This document shows, piece by piece, positions 27,301 to 33,971 of a stretch of 33,971 nt of DNA. Position 1 is the stretch's first letter. Each line of letters begins with the position of its first letter. This DNA is from Bordetella parapertussis (GTDB taxonomy: Bacteria; Pseudomonadota; Gammaproteobacteria; Burkholderiales; Burkholderiaceae_C): the NCBI GenBank assembly GCA_945861305.1, contig CAMATW010000029.1, positions 1 to 33,971 on the forward strand, in the 5' to 3' direction. The notes beneath the pieces were generated by a model that ran no database searches, was not told the DNA's origin, and saw only the letters and a list, made by a program, of their open reading frames with translations. Both the position numbers and the translations under genes were made by a program.

Positions 27301-27916
27301 CGACTGGTTGCAACTGCCAATCGACGCCCAAGCCCTGCTACAACCGTGGTTGCAAACCATCGTCTCCACCCCCCTGCCATTGCAGGCCGCCAATGCGCCA
27401 ACGCAGTCCCTTGGTTCCTCTTTGGTTTTACAAGCAGTCCCTGCCAACGCCTTGTGGGCAGAAATGGAATTCAACCTGCCTGTGGGTCAACTCAGCAGCC
27501 ACGAGCTAGACGCACAAATTCAGCGGCATGTTTTGCAAGGCCTTGAGCGCCCCGCACTGCAAAACAATGTCTTGCAAGGCATGCTCAGCGGTTTCATGGA
27601 CTTGGTGCTGCAACACGATGGCCGCTATTGGGTCCTGGACTACAAATCCAATCTACTCGCGGACTACCAAGCACCGCACTTGAGCGCGGCTATTTTGGCC
27701 AAACGCTACGAGGTGCAGTATGTTCTCTACACCCTCGCTTTGCACCGCTTACTCCAATCTCGCTTGCCCAACTACCACTACGAACAACACATGGGTGGGT
27801 CGGTCTACCTGTTTTTGCGCGGCATCGACACGCCTAGCGCTGGGGTGCATTGCCTGCGCCCCCCTTGGGCATTGATTGACCTCCTCGACCAACGCTTTGC
27901 CAAGGCCTTGCCATGA
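24323..27916 (+). CDS. recB: RecBCD subunit beta (RecB)
   Basis: A 1197-residue 3'-5' helicase and nuclease. Walker A is ASAGTGKTFTLAALY (about 18-32). UvrD-type motifs follow: HILVMTFTDAATAELRER, VDEFQDTDPWQYQSL (about 393), IGDPKQAIYSFRGADLRTY, LDSNFRSTPALV and, after an acidic insertion, RLLYVALTRAKRAMWLG. The C-terminal nuclease domain has GTLLHDLLQY, LSGFMDLVLQHDGRYWVLDYK with the metal-binding D and DYK near 1090-1105. Both activities therefore look intact. It overlaps recC and recD by 4 bp each, so the three subunits are probably made in balance. Confidence 0.97.
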   Translation: MSLNLLALPLSGRQVIEASAGTGKTFTLAALYVRLVLGHGRDAKGLQPAHILVMTFTDAATAELRERIRLRLHEAALWFDAKVAGRTCKPDPFLNDLTKAFAPEQWAQCAAQLHLAAQSMDEAAIYTIHGWSRRMLSSFALHSRDLFEQTHLDNPAELLHQLVNDHWRRWFYPLGLPQQKILKALLGGDPKALLKDLKTRWQTLDRQPQPSDAAAPPAPTQLLDMHDTWLNTEQALVVAAKQACQAALGKGLVGILVAAQAARKMKGSRADFFANWVNELQAWSQPDADIRAETLQRFTLTHLQDKGWPEAAEHPVFAHIEALYQHQATEPASKDGLLDHAAHEVRQQYQQTKLQLSVFDFQDLLQRLHTALYADEGQMAAAIRDQYPVAMVDEFQDTDPWQYQSLNRIYHPSHVGDENALVMIGDPKQAIYSFRGADLRTYLEARTQALELNPQALHSLDSNFRSTPALVQAVNHVFGAIERPFHSALGKIEFTKVNSRSDAIPLSSAQGQALPPLTVWHLPPPENAKYWSAPLQLKHMSHGFAAQMVALLHQQPKVQPRDMAVLVRTHVQAKAMQKALQKLDLPSVFMSDHANVFQSEEAQDLWRVLRAISAPRQTAWLRSAVACRVWGLDMPQLQVFLQNDAMTDALAESCQRWLQQWQQQGVLPMLYSWLHEQHIATRLLALSDGERRLTNLLHLGELLQNASQGLQGPAALLQHLADRLQSSSDSPEAQKMRLETDDQCVQIVTFHKSKGLEYPLVFVPFLGSFKKPPKDDAKEAVEAEEEEGQEPDITESNVDEDMRLLYVALTRAKRAMWLGVSSSRDSLAGQKGKDLRLSAVSRLLKRESHADLAERLQNTWGGCEHIAIQTLPSANGQQYQAPRSTALPQSALLPQRQNHQRWWTASFSSLTRGLEAGTPHEEALLDADMDAQISAEFSSPTIASDWQKFPAGARYGTLLHDLLQYQAEQAWPLAHAGANGQDLAWQQLLQRKADWLQLPIDAQALLQPWLQTIVSTPLPLQAANAPTQSLGSSLVLQAVPANALWAEMEFNLPVGQLSSHELDAQIQRHVLQGLERPALQNNVLQGMLSGFMDLVLQHDGRYWVLDYKSNLLADYQAPHLSAAILAKRYEVQYVLYTLALHRLLQSRLPNYHYEQHMGGSVYLFLRGIDTPSAGVHCLRPPWALIDLLDQRFAKALP

Positions 27917-29649
27917 AGATTGCAAACCTGCTTGCCAGCGGTTGGCGCGGCACCAGCCTGACGCCCTTGAGCGCGTTAGATATCGCTTTGGTGCAACTTT
28001 TGCAAAACCTGCAAGCCAGCGCCGATGAGCGCCACCTGTGGTTGGCGGCTTTGGCCAGTCACCAGTGGGCGCGCGGCCACGCCTGCCTAGACCTGAATGG
28101 GTGGCCTACCAATGCAGGTCTTTTGCTTGGATGGGGGGCACAGGCCTTGGCCGCATTACCCAACAACCTATCGCAAGGGTTGTCCGATATCCCGTGGACG
28201 CAAGGCGAACACTCGCCCTTGGTGGTGCAAGGCAAGCGCTTGTATTTGCGACGGGCTTGGCATGCTGAGCACGACATTCACTCAAGGCTCATGGCCTTGC
28301 AGCAAAGCCGCCTAGCCCCCCCCGATTTGGCGCAGCAACTTGACCATCTGTTTGGCACAGACCCGCACGACCGGCAGCGCTTGGCTTGCGCCCATGCCGC
28401 TCAAAACGCCCTCACGCTCATCACCGGCGGCCCAGGTACGGGCAAAACCACCACGGTGGTCAAGTTGCTGCGTTTGTTGCAGTCCGCTGCCGACACGCCT
28501 TTGCGCACACTGCTGGCCGCGCCCACCGGCAAAGCTGCTGCTCGTTTAGGTCAGGCCATGGCACAAGCACGGTCCACACTCAGTGACAGCGATGCAGCGT
28601 GCTTGCCCAAAACAGCGCACACCTTGCACAAACTGCTTTACACCAGACACGGCACTGCACCCGTTTTGCAAGCTGACGTGATAGTGGTCGATGAAGCCTC
28701 GATGATCGATTTGGAGTTGATGGCCCGCTTGCTCAAAGCTGTGCCAGTTCATGCCCGTTTGGTGCTTTTGGGCGATAAAGACCAACTCGCGTCCGTCGAG
28801 GCCGGTGCCGTCATGTCCCAGCTATGCCAAGCGCCTTGGTTACAGGCGCACACCATGGTGCTGACCCACAGCCACCGCTTTGATCCGGACCAAGGCATAG
28901 GCGCTTGGGCCAAAGCTTGCAATGCGGGAGACAGCGCAGGCTTGCAAGCCCTTTGGCAAACAGCGCCCGAGGCCTGTTGGTCTGAGTCGGCAACTGTCAC
29001 CAAGTTAAGCAAAGCGCACAGCAGCACCGATCTCTTGCAAGCCGTTGCTGCGGCTTGGACGCCTTGGCGCAAGCTGCTCGAACCTCACCAGTTGGGGCAA
29101 GCTTGTGACGACGCGCAGGCCTTGGCTTTGTTGCACAGCTTTGGCCGCGTCGGTGTGTTGTGTGGCTTGCGCGAAGGGTCTTGGGGGGTGAAACACTTCA
29201 ACCAACAGTTGCAACAAGCCATGGGTTTTGCAAACACTGACTGGTTTATCGGTCGCCCCGTGATGGCGCGGCGCAATGACTATGCACTTGGTTTAATGAA
29301 TGGCGACTTGGGCATGTGTTTGCCGGTGCTGGTCGATGGTGAGATCCGTTTGCGGGTGGCGTTTCCCGATGCTCAAGGGGGAGTGCGCTGGCTGATGCCC
29401 AGTCGCTTAGCGGCCATAGACACCGTTTTTGCCATGACGGTTCACCAATCGCAGGGCTCAGAATTCGAGCAAGTGCTGCTCATCCTGCCCGACGTGGACA
29501 CGGCTTTGCTCACGCGAGAGTTGGTCTACACAGGCGTCACACGAGCCCGCCAAGGCCTGTGCGTTTGGGCGCCTGCCCCGTCCCTGCTGGTGCAGGCTGT
29601 TGCCCACACAGTGGTGCGAAGTGGCGGCTTGAGCGAACCGCTGCTTTAG
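27913..29649 (+). CDS. recD: RecBCD subunit alpha (RecD)
   Basis: A 578-residue 5'-3' superfamily 1B helicase. Walker A is LITGGPGTGKTTTVVKLL (about 170-188). Later motifs are LAAPTGKAAARLGQAM, VVDEASMIDLELMARLL, VLLGDKDQLASVEAGAV, LTHSHRF, RNDYALGLMNGDLGM, FAMTVHQSQGSEFEQVLL and VYTGVTRARQGL. The set is complete, so it should be active. RecD is the faster motor of RecBCD and supports its nuclease activity. It begins in an ATGA overlap with recB. It ends the recCBD block; the next gene starts 64 bp on. Confidence 0.97.
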   Translation: MKIANLLASGWRGTSLTPLSALDIALVQLLQNLQASADERHLWLAALASHQWARGHACLDLNGWPTNAGLLLGWGAQALAALPNNLSQGLSDIPWTQGEHSPLVVQGKRLYLRRAWHAEHDIHSRLMALQQSRLAPPDLAQQLDHLFGTDPHDRQRLACAHAAQNALTLITGGPGTGKTTTVVKLLRLLQSAADTPLRTLLAAPTGKAAARLGQAMAQARSTLSDSDAACLPKTAHTLHKLLYTRHGTAPVLQADVIVVDEASMIDLELMARLLKAVPVHARLVLLGDKDQLASVEAGAVMSQLCQAPWLQAHTMVLTHSHRFDPDQGIGAWAKACNAGDSAGLQALWQTAPEACWSESATVTKLSKAHSSTDLLQAVAAAWTPWRKLLEPHQLGQACDDAQALALLHSFGRVGVLCGLREGSWGVKHFNQQLQQAMGFANTDWFIGRPVMARRNDYALGLMNGDLGMCLPVLVDGEIRLRVAFPDAQGGVRWLMPSRLAAIDTVFAMTVHQSQGSEFEQVLLILPDVDTALLTRELVYTGVTRARQGLCVWAPAPSLLVQAVAHTVVRSGGLSEPLL

Positions 29650-29713
29650 GACTTCTTGGCTTCAGTGGCAAAATCATTGAAGTTGTTTGCTTGACGTGCC
29701 CAAAGGATGTCCG

Positions 29714-30175
29714 ATGCGTTGTATGAAATGGATGTTTTTGCTGTGGTTAGCTGTCCAACCTTGGTTGGTCTTGGCGGATTGGGAAGCCGTGGATGAAAAC
29801 TTCCTTGCGGTGGTCTATATCGACCCCGATAAAGTACGCGCAAGCAGCGTCTACCCACAAGCGTGGCACTTGATCGATTTGCGCGAACGCGCCAAGACCG
29901 GCGCCATGTCGCGTTTGGCCTTGATGGAATACGACTGTCACGACCAACGTCGACGCACACTGGCGTTCGCCTCTAAGTCCGAGGCCATGGGCGAGGGCAA
30001 GACATTGTTCACCAGCGCGGTGTCAACACCTTGGAAGCCCGTCACTGGCGACACCGTTGCTGAAAAAGTCTTGGGCTTGCTGTGCGGTCACAATGCAGGC
30101 AAAGGTGCCAATGACCACAAGGGTAAGCAAAGCAAAGAAGCCCCCCCTGCTGCCCCCGCCAAAAGCGACCATTGA
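29714..30175 (+). CDS. Surface-adhesin E-like secreted protein
   Basis: A 153-residue protein with a signal peptide (MRCMKWMFLLWLAVQPWLVLA, cleaved about before DWEAV). The rest follows the surface-adhesin E pattern: VVYIDPDKV, W-H-L-I-D, MSRLALMEYDCHDQRRRTL, SEAMGEGKTL, W-K-P and a final conserved Cys in LLCGH (the two Cys probably pair). It ends in a Lys/Ala/Pro-rich tail. The ATG at 29714 follows AAAGGAT. Such proteins are small beta-rich exported proteins; protein E of Haemophilus binds host ligands, but a role in this organism is unknown. A remote paralogue lies at 33397. Confidence 0.75.
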   Translation: MRCMKWMFLLWLAVQPWLVLADWEAVDENFLAVVYIDPDKVRASSVYPQAWHLIDLRERAKTGAMSRLALMEYDCHDQRRRTLAFASKSEAMGEGKTLFTSAVSTPWKPVTGDTVAEKVLGLLCGHNAGKGANDHKGKQSKEAPPAAPAKSDH

Positions 30176-30193
30176 ACATCACAGGAATCTTTC

Positions 30194-30532
30194 ATGCAAG
30201 TCACCCAACACAACGCCGATTTTTCCACCGCCCCCCAACTCGCCCCCGAACATATGGAAGCGATTGCCAGCCACGGTTTTCGTACTGTCATCAACAACCG
30301 CCCTGATATGGAGGGCGGCCCCGATCAACCCACCTCTGCACAAATGCAAGCGGCGGCCGAAGCTGCAGGCCTTCTCTACCACTACCTGCCAGTCATCAGC
30401 GGCAGCATCACGCCCGAACAAGTAGTACACATGGCCGAGTTGGTGAAGTCTGCCCCCAGCCCCGTGCTGGCGTTTTGCCGAAGCGGTGCACGCTCAACCC
30501 AGCTTTGGATGATGGGCAATAGCAACGACTGA
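30194..30532 (+). CDS. TIGR01244-type phosphatase/sulfurtransferase (Blh N-terminal-like)
   Basis: A 112-residue single-domain protein with a cysteine phosphate-binding-like loop, AFCRSGARSTQLW, C95 and R100. The six-residue C-x4-R loop and the FRTVINNRPDMEGGPDQPTSAQM segment are typical of the TIGR01244 family, also found as the N-terminal domain of Blh, beta-lactamase hydrolase-like proteins linked to sulfide metabolism and biofilm. Which reaction it performs, phosphatase or persulfide transfer, cannot be told. It lies 18 bp after the adhesin-E gene and 6 bp before the histidine kinase. Confidence 0.85.
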   Translation: MQVTQHNADFSTAPQLAPEHMEAIASHGFRTVINNRPDMEGGPDQPTSAQMQAAAEAAGLLYHYLPVISGSITPEQVVHMAELVKSAPSPVLAFCRSGARSTQLWMMGNSND

Positions 30533-30538
30533 TCACTT

Positions 30539-31897
30539 ATGGAACTGCGCCTGCAAATCAACCTGATCATGGGCGTGTTACTGGCAGCGTTTGCGTCTTT
30601 GCTGATTTATTTACAACTCGACAATACCCGCCAAAGCGTTCGCGAGGAAATGGAAGGCGCCAGCATCGTTGCCACCCAACTGCTGTCGCGCTTGCAAGCC
30701 GGCTCTCGTAACAGCTCTTTAGAAGACATGGCACAGTTTCTCGACGCCGTTGGCCGTGTACGCGCCAACGAAATTGAACTTCGCAACGCGCAAGACGCAG
30801 TGGTCTACCTCTCGCCGCCACCTGTTTACAAAGCCGGACGCGATGCGCCCGATTGGTATGCCCAAATCGTCTCGCCTACACTGCGTACCCATGAAATTGC
30901 ACTGGCCGAGGGACGCTTGTTACTACGCGCTGACCCCTCACGCGCCATCTTGGACGGCTGGGACGATTTCAAACCCATGCTGCTCACGGTGTTGGTAGGC
31001 TTTGCCTTGGGCAATGCACTGGTGTTTGTGTTGGTCGGTCGGGCTATGCAGCCATTTCGAAAAGTGGTGCAAGGCCTCCAAGCCATGGAGAGCGGCAGTT
31101 ACGGCACCCGACTGCCTGCCATGCAAGGCAAAGAAGCCAAGGTCATGAGAGAAGCCTTTAATGCCATGGCGCAGTCTGTACAAGACGGCATTGCAGCGCA
31201 AACCCAAGCGCGTGAAGCCACTTTGGCGCTTGCGCAAAACCGCGAACTCACCCAAGTCATCCAAACCCGCATCGAAGAAGTACGCGGCCAAATCGCACGT
31301 GAACTGCACGACGAACTGGGCCAACAGGTTACAGCCATCAAAAGCTTGGGGCAAGCCATGGTGTTGCGTGCCAAAGGGGTCGACAAACACACCGAAAACG
31401 CCGCACGTATGGTGATTGAAAGCGCCGATGCGATTTACGAGGAAGTACACCAACTGGTGAGCAAACTTCGGCCCTTGGCGCTGGACCGGTTTGGTTTGGA
31501 AGACGCATTGCAAGACTTGGTGGAAGATGCGCGTAGCCGCCACCCCGACACACGTATCGATTTGCATCTGCACACCCCGTTGGAAGACATGGAGCCCAGC
31601 TTGGCAACTGCTACTTACCGCATCGTGCAAGAGTCCCTGAACAACGCACTGCGCCACGCCCAAGCCAGCCAGATCACCATCTTGCTGTCCGCACTTGAGC
31701 AACACCTGCACATCGACGTCAGCGATAACGGCATGGGCGCCACCCCTGACTGGGCAAATACCGGTCAATTCGGCGTCATCGGTATGCGCGAGCGAGCCCA
31801 AGGGCTGGGTGGGTCATTCAGCTTTGAGTCTTTGCAACCCTCAGGGGTACGCGTTTGGGCGGTGCTGCCGCTGGGCCACAATCCATCGCATGGCTAA
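30539..31897 (+). CDS. Sensor histidine kinase, NarX/HisKA_3 type
   Basis: A 452-residue inner-membrane sensor kinase. Two membrane helices (about 6-26 and 147-168) enclose a periplasmic domain of about 120 residues. A HAMP linker follows (VGRAMQPFRKVVQGL), then the HisKA_3 phosphorylation site ARELHDELGQQVTAIKSL with His257. The ATPase domain has TYRIVQESLNNALRHA (N box), DVSDNGMGA and GVIGMRERAQGLGGSF. The family phosphorylates NarL/FixJ regulators. The signal is unknown; the periplasmic part matches no domain I know. Its last 8 bases overlap the response regulator gene, so the two are a pair. Confidence 0.93.
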   Translation: MELRLQINLIMGVLLAAFASLLIYLQLDNTRQSVREEMEGASIVATQLLSRLQAGSRNSSLEDMAQFLDAVGRVRANEIELRNAQDAVVYLSPPPVYKAGRDAPDWYAQIVSPTLRTHEIALAEGRLLLRADPSRAILDGWDDFKPMLLTVLVGFALGNALVFVLVGRAMQPFRKVVQGLQAMESGSYGTRLPAMQGKEAKVMREAFNAMAQSVQDGIAAQTQAREATLALAQNRELTQVIQTRIEEVRGQIARELHDELGQQVTAIKSLGQAMVLRAKGVDKHTENAARMVIESADAIYEEVHQLVSKLRPLALDRFGLEDALQDLVEDARSRHPDTRIDLHLHTPLEDMEPSLATATYRIVQESLNNALRHAQASQITILLSALEQHLHIDVSDNGMGATPDWANTGQFGVIGMRERAQGLGGSFSFESLQPSGVRVWAVLPLGHNPSHG

Positions 31898-32537
31898 ACT
31901 CACTCTTCTTTTGGTAGACGACCACGCGGTGGTGCGCAGCGGCTTCAAGGTTCTGCTGCAAACTTGGGACGATGTAGAAGTGGTGGCTGAGGCCAACAGC
32001 GGCGAGGAGGCCTTGGCGCTTTACACCCTGCACCGACCCGAGGTGGTGGTGATGGACATTGCCATGGCAGGCATGGGCGGCATTGAAGCAACCAAACGCT
32101 TGTTGGCACTGGACCCACAGGTTCGCGTCTTGGCCCTTACGGCACATGAGGACAGCAGCTACGCCAAACGTGCTTTGCAAGCCGGTGCTTTGGGCTATTT
32201 ATCCAAGCGTTCCGCTCCCGAGGTGTTGATCGACGCCTTGCGAATGGTGGCCAGTCACCAGCGCTTTATCGACCCCATCATCGCGCAACGCATGGCCAAC
32301 CAGCGAAACGACAGCGATTCACAGCACATCGATAAACTCTCCCCGCGAGAATTCGAAGTCTTTATATTGCTGGCCAAAGGACGCTCGGTGCTAGACATTT
32401 CCCATGCTTTGGGTTTGTCTGCCTCAACGGTTGGCACACACCTGTACAAGGTCAAACTCAAACTTCAACTCAGCAACCAATCAGAGATGACTTTGCTTGC
32501 CATGCGCCACGGTTTGCTCGAGGAGACAGCCCCATGA
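31890..32537 (+). CDS. NarL/FixJ-type response regulator
   Basis: A 215-residue two-domain transcription factor. The receiver (1-125) has the acidic pair DD at 10-11 in LLLVDDHAVVRSGF, phospho-acceptor D56 in VVMDIAMAGMGG, the Thr switch in VLALTAHED and Lys in LGYLSKRSAPEVL. The LuxR-type helix-turn-helix (about 146-210) reads LSPREFEVFILLAKGRSVLD, then ISHALGLSASTVGTHLYKVK. The ATG at 31890 overlaps the kinase stop. Its targets are unknown, but the downstream dehydrogenase overlaps by 4 bp, so they are co-transcribed. Confidence 0.93.
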   Translation: MAKLTLLLVDDHAVVRSGFKVLLQTWDDVEVVAEANSGEEALALYTLHRPEVVVMDIAMAGMGGIEATKRLLALDPQVRVLALTAHEDSSYAKRALQAGALGYLSKRSAPEVLIDALRMVASHQRFIDPIIAQRMANQRNDSDSQHIDKLSPREFEVFILLAKGRSVLDISHALGLSASTVGTHLYKVKLKLQLSNQSEMTLLAMRHGLLEETAP

Positions 32538-33397
32538 ACCCCAGTCATTCCTTGGGTCATAACGAGCAAGTTGCCCTCATTACCGGTGCCAATATCGGCA
32601 TTGGTCGCGTCACCGCTTTGCGCTTAGCGCAAAAGGGCTTCACTGTATTTTTGGCAGGTCGCTCAGCACAGAGGACACAAGCCGTGATCGACGAAATTCA
32701 CGCCACCACCCAAACCACCCACAAGGCTTTTTTTCTGCCGCTACAACTTGACGACTTGAACTCGGTGCGCGAATGTGCAGCACTGTTTTTGGCTCGTCAA
32801 CTGCCTTTGCACTTGCTGGTCAACAACGCCGGCTTGGCCGGTGACAAGGGGCAAACCCGCCAAGGCTTCGAGATGGCTTTCGGGGTGAATCACCTTGGGC
32901 ATTTTTTACTAACACAACTGTTGCTCGATACCCTCAAGGCCTCTGCACCGGCAAGGGTAGTGACGGTGGCCAGTCGTGCCCACCTGATGGCTTACCAAGA
33001 TTTGGATTGGCCAACCCTGCAACAACCCACGCGAAGCCTCACCGGCACCCGCGAATACGGTGTGTCCAAGTTGGCCAATATTTTGTTCAGCGCCCATTTG
33101 GCCAAGGTCTTGGAAGGCTCGGGGGTGTCGTCGTATTCATTGCACCCTGGCGTTGTGGACACAGAGGTGTGGCGTGAATTGCCCGGTTTCTTGAGGCCGT
33201 TGTTGCGCCTGCGTGGACTGCTTACACCCGAACAAGGGGCGCAAACCACGCTCTACTGCGCCTTGCAAGCACCGGCGAGTGAGACTGGCTTGTACTACGA
33301 TAAATCCCGAATCAAAACCCCATCGCGTGTTGCACAAGACGCACAACTTGCAGAACAACTGTGGAATAAATCCCTGCAATGGATGAAAACGGAATAA
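32534..33397 (+). CDS. Short-chain dehydrogenase/reductase (retinol-dehydrogenase-like)
   Basis: A 287-residue NAD(P)-dependent SDR oxidoreductase. The cofactor motif is LITGANIGIGRVTALRLA (TGxxxGIG at 17-24), NNAG is at 97-100, a catalytic Ser lies in VVTVASRAH and the YGVSKLAN motif supplies Tyr175 and Lys179. The SLHPGVVDTEVWRELPGF segment is typical of the retinol dehydrogenase/WW-oxidoreductase-like subgroup. The substrate is not predictable. Its ATG overlaps the regulator stop (ATGA) and its stop overlaps the next ATG (TAATG). Confidence 0.92.
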   Translation: MNPSHSLGHNEQVALITGANIGIGRVTALRLAQKGFTVFLAGRSAQRTQAVIDEIHATTQTTHKAFFLPLQLDDLNSVRECAALFLARQLPLHLLVNNAGLAGDKGQTRQGFEMAFGVNHLGHFLLTQLLLDTLKASAPARVVTVASRAHLMAYQDLDWPTLQQPTRSLTGTREYGVSKLANILFSAHLAKVLEGSGVSSYSLHPGVVDTEVWRELPGFLRPLLRLRGLLTPEQGAQTTLYCALQAPASETGLYYDKSRIKTPSRVAQDAQLAEQLWNKSLQWMKTE

Positions 33398-33771
33398 TGA
33401 AAAAACACCTGTCGATGCTCCTCCTGAGTTGTCTGTGCGGCCTAGCCCACGCCGAATGGCAAAGCTTTTCCAAAGTAGACGACGGCGACTGGTATCTTGA
33501 AAGCCAGTTGGTGCAACCCCGTCCCATGGTCCGCGCTTGGACTTTGTTCGATCACCACGCACCCGTGGGCGCCTTTGGTGTGTTGTCTGTGAAAACCATG
33601 CACGAGTTCGATTGTGCGCAACAGCGTATGCGAGACATCAATATCGTGGTCTTCAACGACCACATGGCACGTGGCTCCATTCTTCGCAATACCTACCCAG
33701 GCACACAGTTGATCCATCCCCCGCCTGACAGCGTGTTCGCGCAACTCATGACCCAACTTTGCAAACCATGA
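33397..33771 (+). CDS. Second surface-adhesin E-like secreted protein
   Basis: A 124-residue protein with a signal peptide (MKKHLSMLLLSCLCGLAHA, cleaved about before EWQSF). The mature part has GDWYLESQLV, W-T-L-F-D, SVKTMHEFDCAQQRMRDI and a final LCKP, the same Cys spacing and strand order as the protein at 29714. It lacks that protein's basic tail. The start at 33397 was chosen because it yields a clean signal peptide; it overlaps the SDR stop by one base. The two proteins look like remote paralogues around a two-component system. The family call rests on pattern, not on strong identity. Confidence 0.65.
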   Translation: MKKHLSMLLLSCLCGLAHAEWQSFSKVDDGDWYLESQLVQPRPMVRAWTLFDHHAPVGAFGVLSVKTMHEFDCAQQRMRDINIVVFNDHMARGSILRNTYPGTQLIHPPPDSVFAQLMTQLCKP

Positions 33772-33971
33772 GCACCTCACCCATTCTTAGCATCGAGCCC
33801 TTGGGCTTTCCTTGGCAAACCATCGACCCCTTTTTGTTTTGTGTTCACCACCTAGACCACTACCCCCAAGGTAATACTTCTATGGGACCAGCGGCATCTT
33901 TGGCGGGGCGCAACCTAGGCCAAGACTTTGCGGGCAAAGACGGTTGGAGCATGTACCACGGCATGACCATC
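33768..33971 (+). CDS. Pirin family protein, N-terminal part (runs off window)
   Basis: The first 68 codons of a gene that continues beyond the right edge. The translation starts MSTSPILSIEPLGFPWQTID, then FLFCVHHLDHYPQGNTSMGP, AASLAGRNLGQDFAGKDGW and MYHGMTI, just before where the pirin HPHRGFE metal-binding motif would come. Pirins are bicupin metal proteins, some with quercetinase activity. The ATG overlaps the adhesin-E-like stop by 4 bp (ATGA), so it belongs to the same transcript. It is a different subgroup from the broken pirin at 430-713. Confidence 0.82.
   Translation, partial: MSTSPILSIEPLGFPWQTIDPFLFCVHHLDHYPQGNTSMGPAASLAGRNLGQDFAGKDGWSMYHGMTI

Overview
The window looks like chromosomal DNA of a betaproteobacterium of the order Burkholderiales, most likely family Comamonadaceae (a Limnohabitans/Rhodoferax-like freshwater lineage is my guess, not something the sequence proves). 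The pointers are the tmRNA tag ANDERFALAA, a short OmpA-like lipid-free envelope protein with an Ala/Pro linker, the aroA-cmk gene fusion, the block rpsA-ihfB-lapA-lapB-hldA-hldD-comEA, and moderately GC-rich coding sequence.

Region 1 (1-4690) is accessory and more A+T-rich. It holds a DUF427 gene, the decayed remains of a pirin gene (N- and C-terminal pieces, middle missing), an empty 470-bp stretch with G-run motifs, an FkbM-type methyltransferase, a small unrecognised ORF, a 687-residue serralysin-like metalloprotease with RTX and DUF4214 regions, and an IS3 transposase stub fused in frame to a foreign calcium-loop (FG-GAP/VCBS-like) tail. It ends exactly at the 3' side of ssrA (tmRNA), a common island integration point.

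Region 2 (4694-7241, minus strand) is ompA-ubiG-gph-ssrA: envelope anchoring, ubiquinone methylation, phosphoglycolate clean-up and ribosome rescue. The ssrA -10 box includes the stop codon of gph.

Region 3 (7307-20797, plus strand) starts from a recognisable gyrA promoter and runs through gyrA, pheA, tyrA, a PemK/MazF-type toxin-antitoxin pair, the aroA-cmk fusion, rpsA, ihfB, lapA, lapB, hldA, hldD and comEA. It joins DNA topology, Phe/Tyr/chorismate synthesis, CMP phosphorylation, translation, and LPS heptose synthesis with its quality control. Many neighbours overlap by 1-4 bases, which suggests translational coupling. The toxin-antitoxin pair, with its own palindromic operator, interrupts the tyrA-aroA junction.

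Region 4 (20859-29649) is recC-recB-recD, with ATGA overlaps, encoding the RecBCD helicase-nuclease.

Region 5 (29714-end) is a compact accessory operon: a secreted surface-adhesin-E-like protein, a CRSGARS-loop phosphatase/sulfurtransferase, a NarL-type two-component pair, a short-chain dehydrogenase, a second surface-adhesin-E-like protein, and the start of a pirin gene cut by the window edge. I found no CRISPR array, rRNA or tRNA gene and no complete insertion sequence. I do not see a clearly new defence or mobile system. The most unusual items are the toxin-antitoxin pair inside the aromatic operon, the IS3/FG-GAP chimera beside ssrA, the mosaic metalloprotease, and the two-component/adhesin-E operon.
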